Origin: UBA5239 sp031548025
GTDB taxonomy: Bacteria; Verrucomicrobiota; Lentisphaeria; Victivallales; Victivallaceae
NCBI GenBank assembly: GCA_031548025.1
Contig: JAVBRM010000079.1
Location: 17,533 to 81,532 of the forward strand
Direction: 5' to 3'
DNA length: 64,000 bases
The notes beneath the pieces are model-generated. The model searched no databases. It worked only from the letters and a program-made list of their open reading frames with translations, and was not told where the DNA came from. Below are positions 36,901-51,900 of the stretch, one piece after another. Positions within the stretch are counted from its first letter, which is position 1. The number at the start of each line of letters is the position of its first letter. The translations under genes were made by a program, and so were the position numbers.

Positions 36901-39900
36901 TTGAATAACGTTGTAATCAAGGATTCCACGACTTCAGGAAATGGTCCTTACGGTAGCTATGGAAATTATGGAAATGGCGGCGGTATTTATAATGCGCTAG
37001 GGGCATATTTGGCGATTTATGATTCGACTTTTACCGGGAATTATATTTTGTTGGCAAACTCGGCGGATCATCATACTACCTACGCTTCCGCGCTGGGGGG
37101 AGCTATTTACAATGCCGGCGAATTGGTATTGGTTCGTTCGACAATTTCCGATAACTATCTTGGGATTGCCAATGGGAGCTCGGCCTTGTGGATATATACA
37201 GAGAATGCTCTTAAGGGAGCGGGGATTTATAATGCGGCAAGTGGCAGTATTGTAATTGTGAACAGCACAATTACTAAGAACGTGATTGATACCGGTAATT
37301 ATCTGGTTATCGGCGGTGACTATAATGGTCGCAATTTTGGAGCGGGCGCAGCTATTTATTCCGCAGGAGGCAGTGTTGAAATTTATAATTCAACGATCAT
37401 TAAAAACGAAACCAGGCTCGACGCGCATAAATTTGATGGTTGGACACCTGATGGCAATGGGAAAATAGCCAGTTTCACTGTGGATACTGATGTGACGAGT
37501 ATACGCAGCAAAAGCAATCCTTTTGCCGCGGTCACAATCAGAGGCACTTCTACTTTTGATACCACTAATACGATATATGCCAACAACTATCTGATCACCA
37601 GCCCTACAGTCAGTTATTTGCGGGACATTTACACCGCGAGCACTGTTACTGCCGCAAGTTCGGAATCCTATGTAAATGATTATAATATCATCGGTTATTA
37701 TAACCGTATCGGAATGGGGATTGATTTCAGTTTTGGAACGAATAACCTATTTGGCGATTATTACCCATCCGGTACCCGTGACGGGGTGGTCTATAATTTG
37801 AATTTGACCGATACGATGAGCTATTACGGCGGCATGACATTGGTTTACCGGGTGTTGGATGGCAGTATTGCCTATCTGAACGCGTTTGACCTGGCAAGTC
37901 AGCAAATTGCAATCGATAATCCCAATTATGGATTACAGTTGGACCAACGGCGCAATACCCGTATTGGCGGAGTGTATACCGCAAATAATCGAGGCGCTTA
38001 CGCCATGTTGACCGAAGGGATTACGGTAAATTCTGACCAGGATCCGACCGGCGAATTTAACGATGGATGGAATTTCGGTGAAAATACTCCGGGATGGGCG
38101 AGTTCGGACACCACTCTCCGTCAAGCATTTTACTGGGCTGACGCATACTCGGTGATTACCGTTGCTCCCAATGTTGATTACTGGCTGAATGATGGTATTG
38201 TGAAATTGCGCGGTGAAGAGATAAAAATCAATACCACTGTTACTTTTGATGGCGGTTACTTCGATCTGGACAGCGGACTGTTCCGTCTCTTGACTATCGA
38301 CGCCGGAAGTGTATCGAGAATATTCAATATCGACAATGGGATCCTGACGCGTGCCAATGTTGCAATTTCCCATGTCAATCTGTTGAACGGAGCTACTACC
38401 GGAAGCGGAGGCGCGATTTATTCCAGCGAGAACCTTATTCTTACTAACTTTACTATCGGCGATAGTCAGGCTGGAATTAGCGGCGGAGCCATTTATATGG
38501 AAAGCCAGGCTTCTCTTGAGTTGGCCTATACCACCAATACGGCTTTGTCGTTAAATCGGATTTATGGCAACAGTGCTGATCTGTTTGGTGGAGCCATTCA
38601 TGCCGGTTCCAGTATTTCGGTGACTATTGACCACACCGAATTTTCCGAAAACCATGCCGGTCAGTATGGCGGCGCTTTATATTTGCTGACTATTCCGTCG
38701 ACGGTTAGAATAACTTATTCTAATTTCGAAGGCAACACAGCCGATCAGTTGGGCGGCGCAATTTACAGCAACAGCAGTAATCTGCAAATAAACTATTCAA
38801 GCATAGTGAACAATAGTGCCGCCTCAGGCGGCGGTTTATATCTGTCCACTTCTGCGTTGTCAATGCTTAACAGCACGTTAAGCAATAACAAAGCCAGTTC
38901 GCAAGGCGGCGGTATTTATACCAATGGTAATATTAATTTAAATTATGTTACCGTGGCCAATAATGCCGCGGGTGGCAGCAATGGCGGCGGCGGTATTTAT
39001 CAGACCGGGGCTGGTATTACCCTTAATGCGTCCAACAGTATTATCGCCCAGAACTGGATTGGAGACGACACCACTCCGTTGGAGACCAATCCGAACGGAA
39101 CGTACACCATGAACGACTATGTCGGGGTTTCCGGTGCGACTTATTCTTTGACCAGTTCAATATATGGTACCTTCATCGGTAGTGGTAGTTCTATTAACTC
39201 CGAGCAGGTTCATCTGGAAAACGGAACAGTTGTAAACTCTTCAGGCGAGGAATTGGGTCTGGCATATACCGCCGATGCCAATGGCGGAGAGACTTTAACC
39301 GTATATGTCGGAGGCAACAGCTTCCTGACGACCTGGAGTAATATAACTTACGATCCGACTGTTCCGGATGACCAGCGCGGCAGGCTTAGAAGTAATATTC
39401 CGAATGGTATGACCATTACCGCCGGCGCTTATCAGCGGCGTGAAGTGGTTTATTATTTCAGAGAAAATGATAATACCGGAGGCGTATTTTCAGTTCATAG
39501 TCTTGGCAACTGGGTAGATGAGTTTGGGGTAGATATATCATTCAATACCGATTTTATCGATTTTGATGTTTCACCCGACTTTCGTTTTGTTATTGGAGAG
39601 AGTATCACTGTGACCGCAACCGTGGATGCTGCCTGGTTTGTTAACCCCGGCAGCTTTGTCGAGGTGCAGGGGTATGGAGTGTTGGAGGTTTTGGCTGATA
39701 CGACGGCCATTATTTCCGTTGCTTCGGGTGGTGCGATCAATGTTACCGATGCCGCTTTGGGAGCCCATGGCAGAACGGTCAGCAACCGCGGAACAATTAC
39801 TTTTACCGGTGCGAATGCCAGCGCCGTCGGATTGTCCATTCGCCAGAATCAGGGTGGGATATTGGTATTCGATACAGAGACCACTTCCGGTGGAAACTGG

Positions 39901-42900
39901 GACGGTTTTGCCATTAATATGGCTGTAGGGGCAACAAATGAAGTTCATTATATTTACGATGGTAGCCAGCATATCTTTAACGCTGTTTATTCGACCCTGA
40001 TTCTGGAAGGAGACGGTACAAAGACCAAAGTCGGCAACCTGACTGCAAACATTTTGACTTTCAGCAATACAGATAATACCACGCTGGCCATCGATGGTCA
40101 GTTGACAGTAAATACTAGATTCGATGCTGGTATTGGAACGATTGATTTTACCGGCAGTAACGATGTTTCCGCGCAGAAAATAAACGTCCTGGGGACCAAT
40201 ACGGACAACGCTTATTACAATGTGATTGTCAGCGGCGAAAACGTTGAGTTGAACGGCAATATTGTAGTGGCAAATGATTTGCTCATTAGCTGGTCGGAGG
40301 CGACTCTGACCGCCGGAGCGAATACCTTGAGTGTCGGCGGAGATTGGACTAATAACGGTCTTTTTAATGCCGGAACCGGTACGGTCAATTTTAATAGCAC
40401 AACAGGCCAGACTCTATCCGGTACGTTGAATGATGCCAGTAAGTTCAATATCGTGAATTTCATCGGCAATGGAATCAAGACGGTCGAAAGCGCAATCGAA
40501 GCTGATGTGATGCGCATAGACGACGATATTACTGTAGATGCAATAACCGTAACTGTGGATACATTGAACTTCAACAATGGTGTAACTGGCAGTAATGGCA
40601 TCTTGATGTTGTCTGGCGACGGGATTGTACTGACGGTGATTAATAGTTTCAACGCTGGCAGTGGGACAGTGATTTATGATGGTGTCGATCAGACCGTACT
40701 GTCTACGGTAAACGGAGCTGACGCAGAGTATTTCAACCTGATTTTGGAAAATGACGGCATCAAGAGTATTCTCGACAATATAGCGGTTGGAAATGATCTG
40801 ACGATCAATGACGGCGTAACGGTGAACGCGTTGGATATCAGTGTCGTCAGGGACTTGACAATAGCTGATGATGGCATTTTGAACGCTCGGGCAATTGAGG
40901 TCGGCCGTGATTTCAGCATCGGCGATAACGTGAATGTTGACGCGGTGAGCGTGGCGGTGACGAATGATCTGATCTTCGGTGATGACAGTGTCTTGAGTGT
41001 TTCCGGAGCCGGCAATGCGTTGACGGTCGGAAACATCTTTGGAGCCGGAACAAGTTTGGTAGTTTATGACGGTTTGGTTGACCAGACGATCATGACGATG
41101 ACCGGAGCCGGGCGTGCCGATTACTATAATCTGACGGTATCGGGCAGCGGCACGACGAAGACGGCCGATAATGAGCTGCATGTGGAAAATGACTTCCTGA
41201 TCGAAACCGGAGTAACGGTGGACGCTCAAGATATCATTGTTGAACATGATTTTACGATTGAGGATGATGGTGCATTGAATGCCCTGAATATCACCGTGGA
41301 TCATGATTTCCTCATCGCTCAGAGTGTGATTGTGAACAGTGAAGATATTTTTGCGGGCAACGACTTGACGGTTGGTGAATACAGTGAATTGACCACCGGA
41401 AGTATCGATGTGAACAATGACCTCTACATCGCCGATAACGTAACAGTGAGCAGCGATAATATCAACGTCGGCAATGACATGACGGTTGGAAATGACAGCG
41501 CAATCAGCGCATTGGATATTACCGTAACGAATGATTTCAGCATCGGCGATAATGTGAATGTGGATGCGGCGAGCGTGGCGGCAGGCAATGATCTGACCTT
41601 TGGTGCGGACAGTGTGTTGAGCGTGGATGGAGCAGGGGCCGCATTGACGGTTGGTAACATCTTTGAAGCCGGAACCAGTTTGGTGGTTTATGACGGTTTG
41701 GTAGACCAGACAATCATGACCTTGGCCGGTGGCGTGCCTGCCGAGTACTATAATCTGACGGTATCGGGCAGCGGCACGACGAAGACGGCCGATAATAAGC
41801 TGTACGTAGAAAATGACTTCCAGATCGAAACCGGAGTAACGGTGGACGCTCAGGCGAATGATGTCTTCGTGGGTAATGATCTGACGATTGAAAATGATGG
41901 TGTTTTGATAGGCGCGAACATCAGTGTCGGTTATGACTTCAGTATCGACGATAATGTGACTGTGGACGCGGTGAGCGTGGCGGTGGGGCATGATCTGACC
42001 TTTGGTGCGGACAGTGTGTTGAGCGTTTCCGGGGCCGGCGATGCGTTGACGGTCGGAAACCTGTTTGATGCCGGAATGAGCTTGGTGGTTTATGACGGTC
42101 TGGTCGATCAGACGATCATGACGATGACCGGAGCCGGGCTGCATGCCGATTATAATAACCTGACGGTATCGGGCTACGGTACGACGAAGACGGCCGAAAA
42201 TGAACTGTATGTTGGATATGACTTCCTGATCGAGACCGGAGTAACGGTAGACGCTCAGGCGAATGATGTCTTCGTGGGCAATGACCTGACGATTGAAAAC
42301 GATGGCGCTTTGATTGGCGCGAATATCACAGTGGATCATGATTTCAGTATTGCCGATAATGTGATCGTGGACGCGGTGAACGTGACGGTGGATAATGATC
42401 TGAGATTCGGCGATGACAGTGTCTTGAGTGTTTCCGGTGATAACGAGGCATTGAAGGTCGGAAACGTGTTCGAAGCTGGACGGAGCATGGTGATTTATGA
42501 CGGTTCGGGCAATCAGACAATCATGACGATGTCTGGTACCGGGAATGTCGAATACTACAACCTGACGGTATCGGGCAGCGGTACGACGAAGACGGCCGAA
42601 AATGAACTGCGTGTACTAAATGATTTCCTGATCGAAACCGGGGTGACAGTGAGCGCTCAGGATATCACTGTTAACCATGATTTTACGATTGAAGACGATG
42701 GTGTTCTAAATGCGCTGAATATCAGTGTGGATCATGATTTCAGCATCGCTCAGAGCGTGATCGTGAACAGCGATGATATCACCGTGGGCAATGACTTGAC
42801 GGTTGGTGATGAAAGTGAACTGAATGTACTGAATATCAGTGTGGATCATGATTTCATCATCGCTCAGAGCGTGATTGTGAACAGTGAAGATATTTTTGCG

Positions 42901-45900
42901 GGCAACGACTTGACGGTTGGTGATGAAAGTGAACTGACTGCGTTGAATATCATTGTGGATCATGATTTCAGCATCGGCGATAACGTGAATGTTGACGCGT
43001 TGAGCGTGGCGGTAGCGAATAGCCTGATCTTCGGTGATGACAGCGTCTTGAGTGTTTCCGGCGACGGCGATGCCTTGACGGTTGGAAACAGTTTTGACGC
43101 CGGACACAGCTTGGTGATCTACGACGGTAACGATCAGAATATCATGACCCGCACCGGAAATGATAATCCTGTAAATTACTATAATTTGATTGTATCGGTC
43201 GGCGGAACGAAAACCGCGGATGATGATTTGTATGTCGACAATGATTTCCTGATTGCCGATGGCGTAGCGGTGGATGCTCAGAATGTCACCGTAGGCTGGG
43301 ATCTGACGATTGAGGACGGAGGTAGACTGACTGCGCTGGATATTACGGTGGCGAATGATTTCAGCATCGGCAACAGCGTGACTGTGGATGCAGTGTATGT
43401 GACGGTAGGCCAAGATCTCAGTATCGGCAACGGCAGTGTCTTGAGCGTTTCCGGCGATGGCGATGCTTTGACGGTCGGTAATGAATTCTCCATCGGAACA
43501 AGTCTGGTGGTTTATGACGGCAACGATCAGAATATCATGACCAGGACCGGCTCCGGTGATGAGGTGGTCTATTATGACCTGACTGTGACCGGCAGCGGAG
43601 AAAAGACCGTCAGTGATCCTTTGACGGTGACGAATCTGCTGACTATCGGCAATGTGGTGATGGATGCGATTTCCGTGAGCGCCGCCAGTGTGAGTTTCAA
43701 CGACGACTTTGGTGACAGCGAGGGTACTTTGAAGCTGTCCGGCGGGGATGTGGACCACAGTCCATTGTCGGTGACGACGTCATTCTACGCCGGCAATGGG
43801 ACGGTCGTATATGATGGTGACGACGATCAGAAAATCGCAACTGCCGTTGCGGGCGGTACTTTGATTTATAATAATTTGATTGCGACGGTGACGTCTTCCG
43901 GCAGTGTTTCGACTAAGAATGCGGTTGGCACATTGAAGGCCAACGGTGATCTGCGGATTGAGGAGGATGTGACCGTGGATGCGGTGACTGTGGATGTCGA
44001 TTCTTTGACTTTCCTGCAGAGCGGCAGCTCGACCGACGGCAGCAACGGCGTGCTGATGGTTTCCGGAGCCAATGAGGCGTTGAAGGTGGCGACGACATTT
44101 GTCGCCGGCGAAGGAACGGTGATTTATGACGGCGTCAATCAGACCGTGATGGCCTCTCTGGCCGACGGAGGCGCCGCCGAGTATTACAATCTGATTTTGG
44201 AAAACGACGGGATCAAGAGTGTTCGCAATACCCTGTGGGTGAGTAATGACCTGATGATCAATGATGGCGTAACGGTGGATGCGACAGAGGTTCGCGTCGG
44301 TCACGACCTGATATTCAGCGCGAGCGGCGTCCTGAGCGTGGATGCGTCAGGGAGCGCGTTGGAGGTCGGTAATGAATTTACTCATGGAAACGGCAAGGTG
44401 ATTTATGATGGGACCGATGATCAGGAGATTATGACGGAGACCGGAAACGGCTTCGATGTGGTTTATTACGACCTGGATGTTTCCGGTGGGGCGAAGACCG
44501 CGACCGGAACACTTGAGGTCGAGAATATCATGAGGATTATCGGCAGTACTTCGGTAACGGTTTCCGGGGCCGGGGTAGATGAAGGCGGCAATGTCACCGC
44601 CGGTGAGTTGATATTTACCGCGAACGGTACCTTGACCTTGAATGGCGACTTGAACCTTGGCGATATGAAGGCCGGTACCGGGACGGTGGTCTATAATCGG
44701 GGAACTGACGGAGACCAGAAGGTCGCGGGGCTCGAGTATTATAATCTCCAGTTTATCGGTTCCGGTACCCGTACTTCCGACGGCAGTATCACAGTCGACA
44801 ATGATATGTTGACCAGCGGCAGTGTGGATGCTACGATCAATGGAAATATCACGGTTGACGGTAACTTGACTATGCAAGGTACTTCCGTGTTGAGAGCGGT
44901 TGCCAATGACGTCATTTCCGCGGATGGAGACGTCACCGTCGGCCGCAAGCTGGATATGAGCGTGGAGACTGCGGTTGATCTTCATCTTCATGGCGCGTTG
45001 ACGGTCGGAACTTATGGTTTTGGCGCTCTCAGTACGGTTTATTATGACGGAGCGGGTGACCAGACGATTACCGAGTTGAATTATAATAACCTGACCACGG
45101 CCAATGGCGGAGTAAAGAGTTGGAATGGCGGCAGTGTGGCCGGTTTATTGCTGGTTGATGCGGCGGCAACTTTCCAAGCCAATACGGTATTGCTGCAGCG
45201 GGTTGCCGAGACGGCCACCGGGGATAATACAATAAACAAAATCCAGGTCAATGCCACTGGAGTATTACGTCTCAACGGGCGCAGTGATGATCCGGCAACG
45301 ATAAATGAGGCGATTCTGCTTGAAAAGGCGAATGTAGTATTGGAGGAAGATTCGATTATCGTCTATGGCGGCGCCGGAGATCAGTTGATCAACCCTGACT
45401 ATGATTACTCCAAGGCTACGCTGGGCCTGGCCGGAAGCGGCATCAAGAGCTTCAACGGATCAACAACAACGACAGCGTTGTCTGTTAAGAATATGTTCCT
45501 GGCTGAAGGTTCGGTGATCGGAGATATCAATACGAATCTGAGTATCGCCGGCAATCTGGCCTTCGCCAGTACTGAAGAATTGCAACTGGCCCGTTCGCTG
45601 AGCATAGGAGGTATTTTCTCTGCCGCTAACGGAACTATGACTTATGACGGCGAAGAGGCGCAGACTGTGTTGGGCCTGAATTATTGGAATCTGACGATTG
45701 ACAGCGCGCTCAATACGCTGGAAACAGAAGCGAACACCATCGTGGATGGCGATTTCACCTTTAAAAACCATGCGGCGCTGGTGATTGGTTATAAGAGTAA
45801 TTTGACTCTCAACGGCGCTCTCGTTGGAAACAGCGGCAAGGATTCGCAGTACTTCATTTTTGACAGCGCCTTCGACGCCGTCGCCTCCGCCGGTTCACTG

Positions 45901-48900
45901 ACTCTGCATTTGGCCGAGGATGAGGTAAGAACCATTTATGCCGGAACTGGTACATATATGGTTGTCGATACTACGACCAGTTTCTCCAGTGAATGGAACG
46001 AGATGCTGTTTGAAGCCGATACCGATACGTCGGTGACTTTCCGGATCGGAGGCTTATCTCCGCTGGATTCCAAGGCGATCAATCAGTCGTTCTATTTCCT
46101 CAGTAATACGAGTGGGGTACAGTTCGATGTGCAGTACTCGACTGCGGAAGGAAATAGTTACAGCAGCTACTTCCGAATTCTGAAGTACAATGAAGCCGAA
46201 ATGACTGACTGGTTCGGTAATGGCGATCGTTATTTACTGGACGGAATCAACACGAGCGCCTATGTTATGGGAATGGTGGATACCGGCAAGATAGTCCCGG
46301 CCAAGAGTGGTGTGGATCCGTTGATCGTGGTCAATAATAAAGACAATGATTATTATACCACCAGCGGAACACATTATTCCACGGATCAGATTGGTTCGCT
46401 GCGTTTTGCGATCGGATATGCCAATGCCACAGACGGAACTCAGAAGATCGTATTCGCGGAAGGTTTCAATGCCGCCGGCGATATCCACCTTAACGGAAGA
46501 GGCATAGTCATCACCGACGATCTGGTGATTGAGGGCTGGGGCAGTGATAAAATCACGATCCATGGAGATAAGATCCTGTACAACGAGCGTATGATTACGA
46601 TTCGCGAAGGCGTAGGCTTGGAATTGATCGGCCTGACCCTGACCGATAACGTCGGCGGCGGGATATTGAATTACGGACAGTTGGCTATGGACGACGTGGT
46701 CATCAGTGAAATGGGCCACGGCAATACCGATGCCGATTTTGTCGGCGGCGCGATCTACAACGCGTCTGGAGCCAGCATATACGGCAACCGGGTTCTCCTG
46801 ATCAACAACTGGGCCTCGGAAGGCAGCGCGATTTTCAATGAGCGCGCGGTCTATAGTCCCACCCGCTACTGGTACTGGTGGTGGTCTCGGTATGCCGACA
46901 CTGATCTCTACAGACCTGTGGCGACTGTCAACGGCGGCAGTATCGTGCTTGAAAACCTGACGATAAAAGATTCTTTCGATGCGACCAACAGTGCCATTTA
47001 CAATGACGTCGAGGCCAAGATTGTAATCCGGAACGGTACGATTCATGGCATTAAAGGCGACAGCGATGAGCTGGCCGGAACCGCGATCATCAACGGCGGT
47101 AACTTCTATGGTTATAACCTGACGGTACTCGATAACGACGGCTTTGCCTTGGACAACCTGATCATATCCGAAGCCCTGTATGATGCCTGGGTGCGGGAGG
47201 AGGTCGTTACCAACTATGGTTCGTATTACAGATGGGTACTTAAAAATGACATCGTATCGTATTATGGAAATACCACTCTGGAGAATGCGACCGTAGCCTA
47301 CAACGATGCCGGCAGCTTCAACAATATCTATGATGCAAAAGGCAATTTCATGCTGGTCAAGACCACTACCGTCAACGGCACCAGTATCACCTCGGGTTTC
47401 AAGCTGGTCAATACACTGTGGCAGAATGATAATGGCACGAGTCTGAATATTGACAGCAATAAGAGTACCGGTCTTACCATGACGAGCGTGTTCGGTTCAA
47501 CCACTTTGAGCGGCGCCGATTTCGGCGACCATGGCGGCTGGGTTGATACTCTGGCTTTCAGAAGCGATATCAGCGATGCTGCTTTGAGCAGGCTGGTCAG
47601 TACGGTTTACAGCGCGGACAAGTTTGACGCTCGCGGTTACCTGGCGCATGGTATCTATTCGGTCTCGTATCGTTATTTCGGTGCTTATGAGCATCAAGGC
47701 AATGTCGCCTGGAACCAGGAAACCGAATATTATTATACGAGCATTCAGGCGGCGATCGATGCCGCCCAGACTTTGGCCGGACATACCATTCAGTTGGTGA
47801 ATACCCGCATTAAAATTGACGGCGAAATAACGATCAAGGCTAAGGATGTGGTAATTTCCGGTCAGGGCGAGGGAGTTACCGTATTGGATAATACCGGAAA
47901 CAGCAACCGGATGTTCAATATTTCCAATCCGAGTGCGAATACCTCGATCATGGTTTGCATTCAGGGGATGACTTTGCTGGGCGGCAATGTCAGTGGTTAT
48001 ACTGGCGATGACGCCAATGGCGGTTTGATTTTGAACTCCGCCAATCTGATCCTGAATCAGGTGGCTTTGAAAGGCGGCACGGCACTTAACGGCGGCGCGT
48101 TGTATAACAACGGCGGCAATGTGGTGATCATCCGCGGCACCTTCGCCGAAAACACCGCGACCTACAACGGCGGCGCGATCTACAATGCCAAGGGCGGCAT
48201 GATCGACATGACGACCACGACAATCACCCAGAACTCCGCCGGCAAGCTTGGCGGCGGTTTGTTCAGCGCCAATAATCCCACTCAAAGCATTGTCACGATT
48301 GCCAATTCGACAATTGATTACAACAAGGCCGCCAATGGCGCCGGTTTGTATCTGGAAAATACCCGTTTCACCGCGTCCAATATGACGGTGGCTTTCAACC
48401 AGGTTACCGCGTATTCCGCTACCAGCGGGAGCGGTTTATATGGTACGGGCTCCGGAAACTGGTCTTTGACCAACGTGACGGTGGCATACAATACCGGCGG
48501 ATTCGGTATATACATGAACGGCGGCGATTTCAATATGTCGAACGGCCTGGTGGTTTATAACACCGGGTATCATGGCGAACTGGCCAATTTCGACAAAAGC
48601 GCCGGTACCGCCTCATTCATCTTCAATTCATTCGTCGATGATGGTGAGAGTCTTGAAGGTACTGCCGTCTTTGAAAAAGGCTTGCTGTTCGATAACGGCG
48701 GCTGGGTGAGAACTCTGGCGCTGTCCGAGGTCTTTGCTACTACCCTCAAAACAATATTGGTAGATGGTAAAATTGTGTATACTGGTGAGCTTAAGTGGAA
48801 TAACGGCACCAATTCCGGCGCGCCGGAAACGGACGCCCGCGGATACATGATCAATACGACGCGTGACATCGGTGCTTTTGAGTACCAGGGATACTGGGGT

Positions 48901-51900
48901 ACCGCTTATTATGAAATCGGGGGCAAAGCAATTGAAGAAGGGTTGTATGAGACAGCGCAGGTTACCCGGATTGCCCAGATTGCGACTCAAAATATCTTGG
49001 TTGGCGATCTGGCGATTGTCTTGGTGAACAGCCGGATCCAGTTGAATGACATTCACATAAGTTTGTGGACTCTGACCGGAACCCCTGCTGTAAGACGGGC
49101 GCTTGACGTCAATATCTATGGACATGCGGAAGGCGGAACCGTGATCAGCGGCGGCAAGCAGGGGTATTTGTTTACTGCCGCCGGCTCTGTTAATGCGACG
49201 GGTAATCACGTAATGGGCACTTTAACGCTTGACCGGATCACTTTCACGGATGCGGTCGCCCGCAGAGGTTCGGTGGCCAAGTATGAGATGAGAACCGTGT
49301 ACGGGGATAGTGCTTCGGGCACAGGAGATGTGGGTGAGATCCTGTTTGTCGATTGTACTCTGACCAATAACCTGGCTTGGGAAGAAGGCGGTGCAGTATA
49401 TGTTAATTCCAGATTGGAAACAATTGGTGCTTTTATCATAACAATTAATAATTCCACTCTGACCAATAATATTTCCCTGGGTAACGGCGGAGCGATTTCC
49501 GCTGTCCAGTCAGTGGTGATTTCAAACTCAACACTGTCGGAAAATATTGCGGTCGGCAATGGCGGAGCTATCTATCTGGAGTTGGTTACTGGTGGTGCGG
49601 GTGCGAAGACGTATGATCTGGACATTGATTATTCTACCATAGCCTTTAATACTGCCGGCGGAGACGGCGGCGGTATCTATAGCAAAGGTGGAATTACCCG
49701 GATGCAGTATTCACTGCTGGTAAAAAACCGCTCAAGTGCGCTTACAGAGGACTACCGTATCGGCGGTTATGATTATTACGCTTATGTTATGCTCTACGTA
49801 ATCAATACCCCATATACACAAACTTATGCCCCTATGACTTATGGAGGCTATAATGTAATTGAGAACCAGAATGGCTATCGTTATCATGTAGACAGTGTTG
49901 ATAAATACTATTTCGCGAAATTTAACGGCACGGTGCCTTATATATATAACTATTTTGATGTAGATGATTACTATCGTGTCTTTGATCATGACTTCTTCCA
50001 GACCGGTCTGACGATTGACAATGGCGGCTGGAGCGGCACGATCATGCTGAGCCAGAACAGCTTCGCCAAGGATAATGAGAATCTGGATGCAACCAAGAAA
50101 GATCAGCGCGGCTATGGTGTGAACAACCAGTGGCGCGATATCGGTGCGTATGAAGCCGGGGGTACCTATATCAGCACCATGACTTCCAGGGGGCTCCAGT
50201 ACTTCAACAGTATCCAGGAAGCGATTGCGGCGTCAACCGACGGCATTCTGACAGCAAGCGCGGTACGTGCAAAAGACCGCAACGTCAATATCACCAAGAA
50301 TATTACGATTAATGTCGATGCTTCGGAGGGCGATGTCCGTGAACGCGGCAGTCTGCTCTTCATCGACGCCGGACACTTCGGCCGTGTCTTCGACAACTCG
50401 TCGGGTCATACGTTTTCACTCAGCGATACCTATATGTACAATGGCTTGACCATGAGTTCCGGCGAGTTTTCACGGCACAATATGGGCGGCAGCGGCGGTT
50501 TGATTGTCAGTACCGGGGTGCTGAACCTGGTCAATGTCAGCGGCGGCAGTTCGTTTGCCCAGTTGTCGGGCGGTGCCATCTATACCACCAAGTCCATGAC
50601 CATTAAGAACAGCGGTAACCGGACGTATCTTGACAGTACTTTTGCCTATAACCATGCCGGTTCCATGGGCGGCGCCATTTATGCCGCCGGAAATATCACC
50701 ATTACCGGCGCCAGTGGCCGTGGTACACCGGATGCGGGGAAAGCGGTGTTTTTCCTGTCCAACCAGGCTCGTCAGGGCGGTGCGATTTTCCTTTCCAATG
50801 CTTCGCTTGACGGCAGTGACGTATATTTCAGCGGAAATAAAGCTTCAACCTTGGGCGGCGCGGTTTATGTCGAAGCCAACCAAGGGTCCGTAGCGTTTAC
50901 CAACAGCGCGTTTCTGAATAACGGCGCCACCGTAAGCGGCGGCGCGATCTGGCAGGCTACCGGCGACTTGAAGTTGACGGACGTGTTCCTGAAAACCAAT
51001 ATGGCCTTTATCAACGGCGGAGCCATCTACGGTTCCGGACTTCGTAATACCGTGTTCTACTCCAGTACTGCCAGCTTGAAGAAATATACCTGGTTCGATG
51101 ATAACCACTCCTGGAGTGGCGACGGCGGCGCCGTTTATCTGGAAAACAGCCCGACCAGTTTGGAAATTCATGCTGAAAGTCTGCCGTGGCAGGTTGAGTT
51201 TACCGGCAACTTCGCGCATCAGGGAAGGGGCGGAGCCATTTATGTCAATGGCGATCCCAACCTGACGACGATCAACATTCATGACCAGGGATATTTCTAT
51301 GATAACCATGCTGTTGATGGCGGAGCGATTTATGTGGAAAATGCTCTGCGGATCGACATCAGGCAGAATACCACCTTCAGCTATAACAGTACCGACCGCG
51401 GTAATTTCTGGAACGGAGAAAAAAAGGAAGGCTCCGGCGGCGCGATCTATTTCACCAATGTGAAGAATGTTTTCTTCAATATGGACTACGAAGCCTTCGA
51501 AAATGAGCCGACCCCGGGTAATGTCGCGTTTATCGCTAACGACGCCGGCGTCCATGGCGGTGCGATGTACCTGGAAAATATCGAGTACATCTCGATCCGC
51601 GACGTCGAATTGGGCAATAATACGACCAAGGGCGAGATCAATTCTGAAGATGAAATCGTCAATGGCGAGGGCGGCGGTATCTATATTATCAGCCGTGCGC
51701 CGAATCCGGACAATGGCGATCTCTGGATTTATAACAACCAGATCATCGATATTGTCGATTTGGATGCTTATAACAATCATACCGGTTATTACGACTTTAG
51801 ATTCAATAACCTCTATGGCGGTTTCTGGTACGAGAGTATCGTCGGCGGAGCCATTTATATTGATGCTCCGGATGCGGTTATCACGATTTGGAACTCCGGC

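Noticed and set aside
40414..42339. 641-codon open frame on the minus strand within the giant gene
   Set aside because: It is antisense to the repeat array and reflects the array's base composition; it has no ribosome binding site, and the plus-strand frame carries clear repeat motifs throughout.
40669..43600. Regularly spaced repeats resembling a CRISPR array
   Set aside because: Spacings are hundreds of bases and multiples of 3, the frame is open throughout and the repeats code for protein motifs; no cas genes are near.
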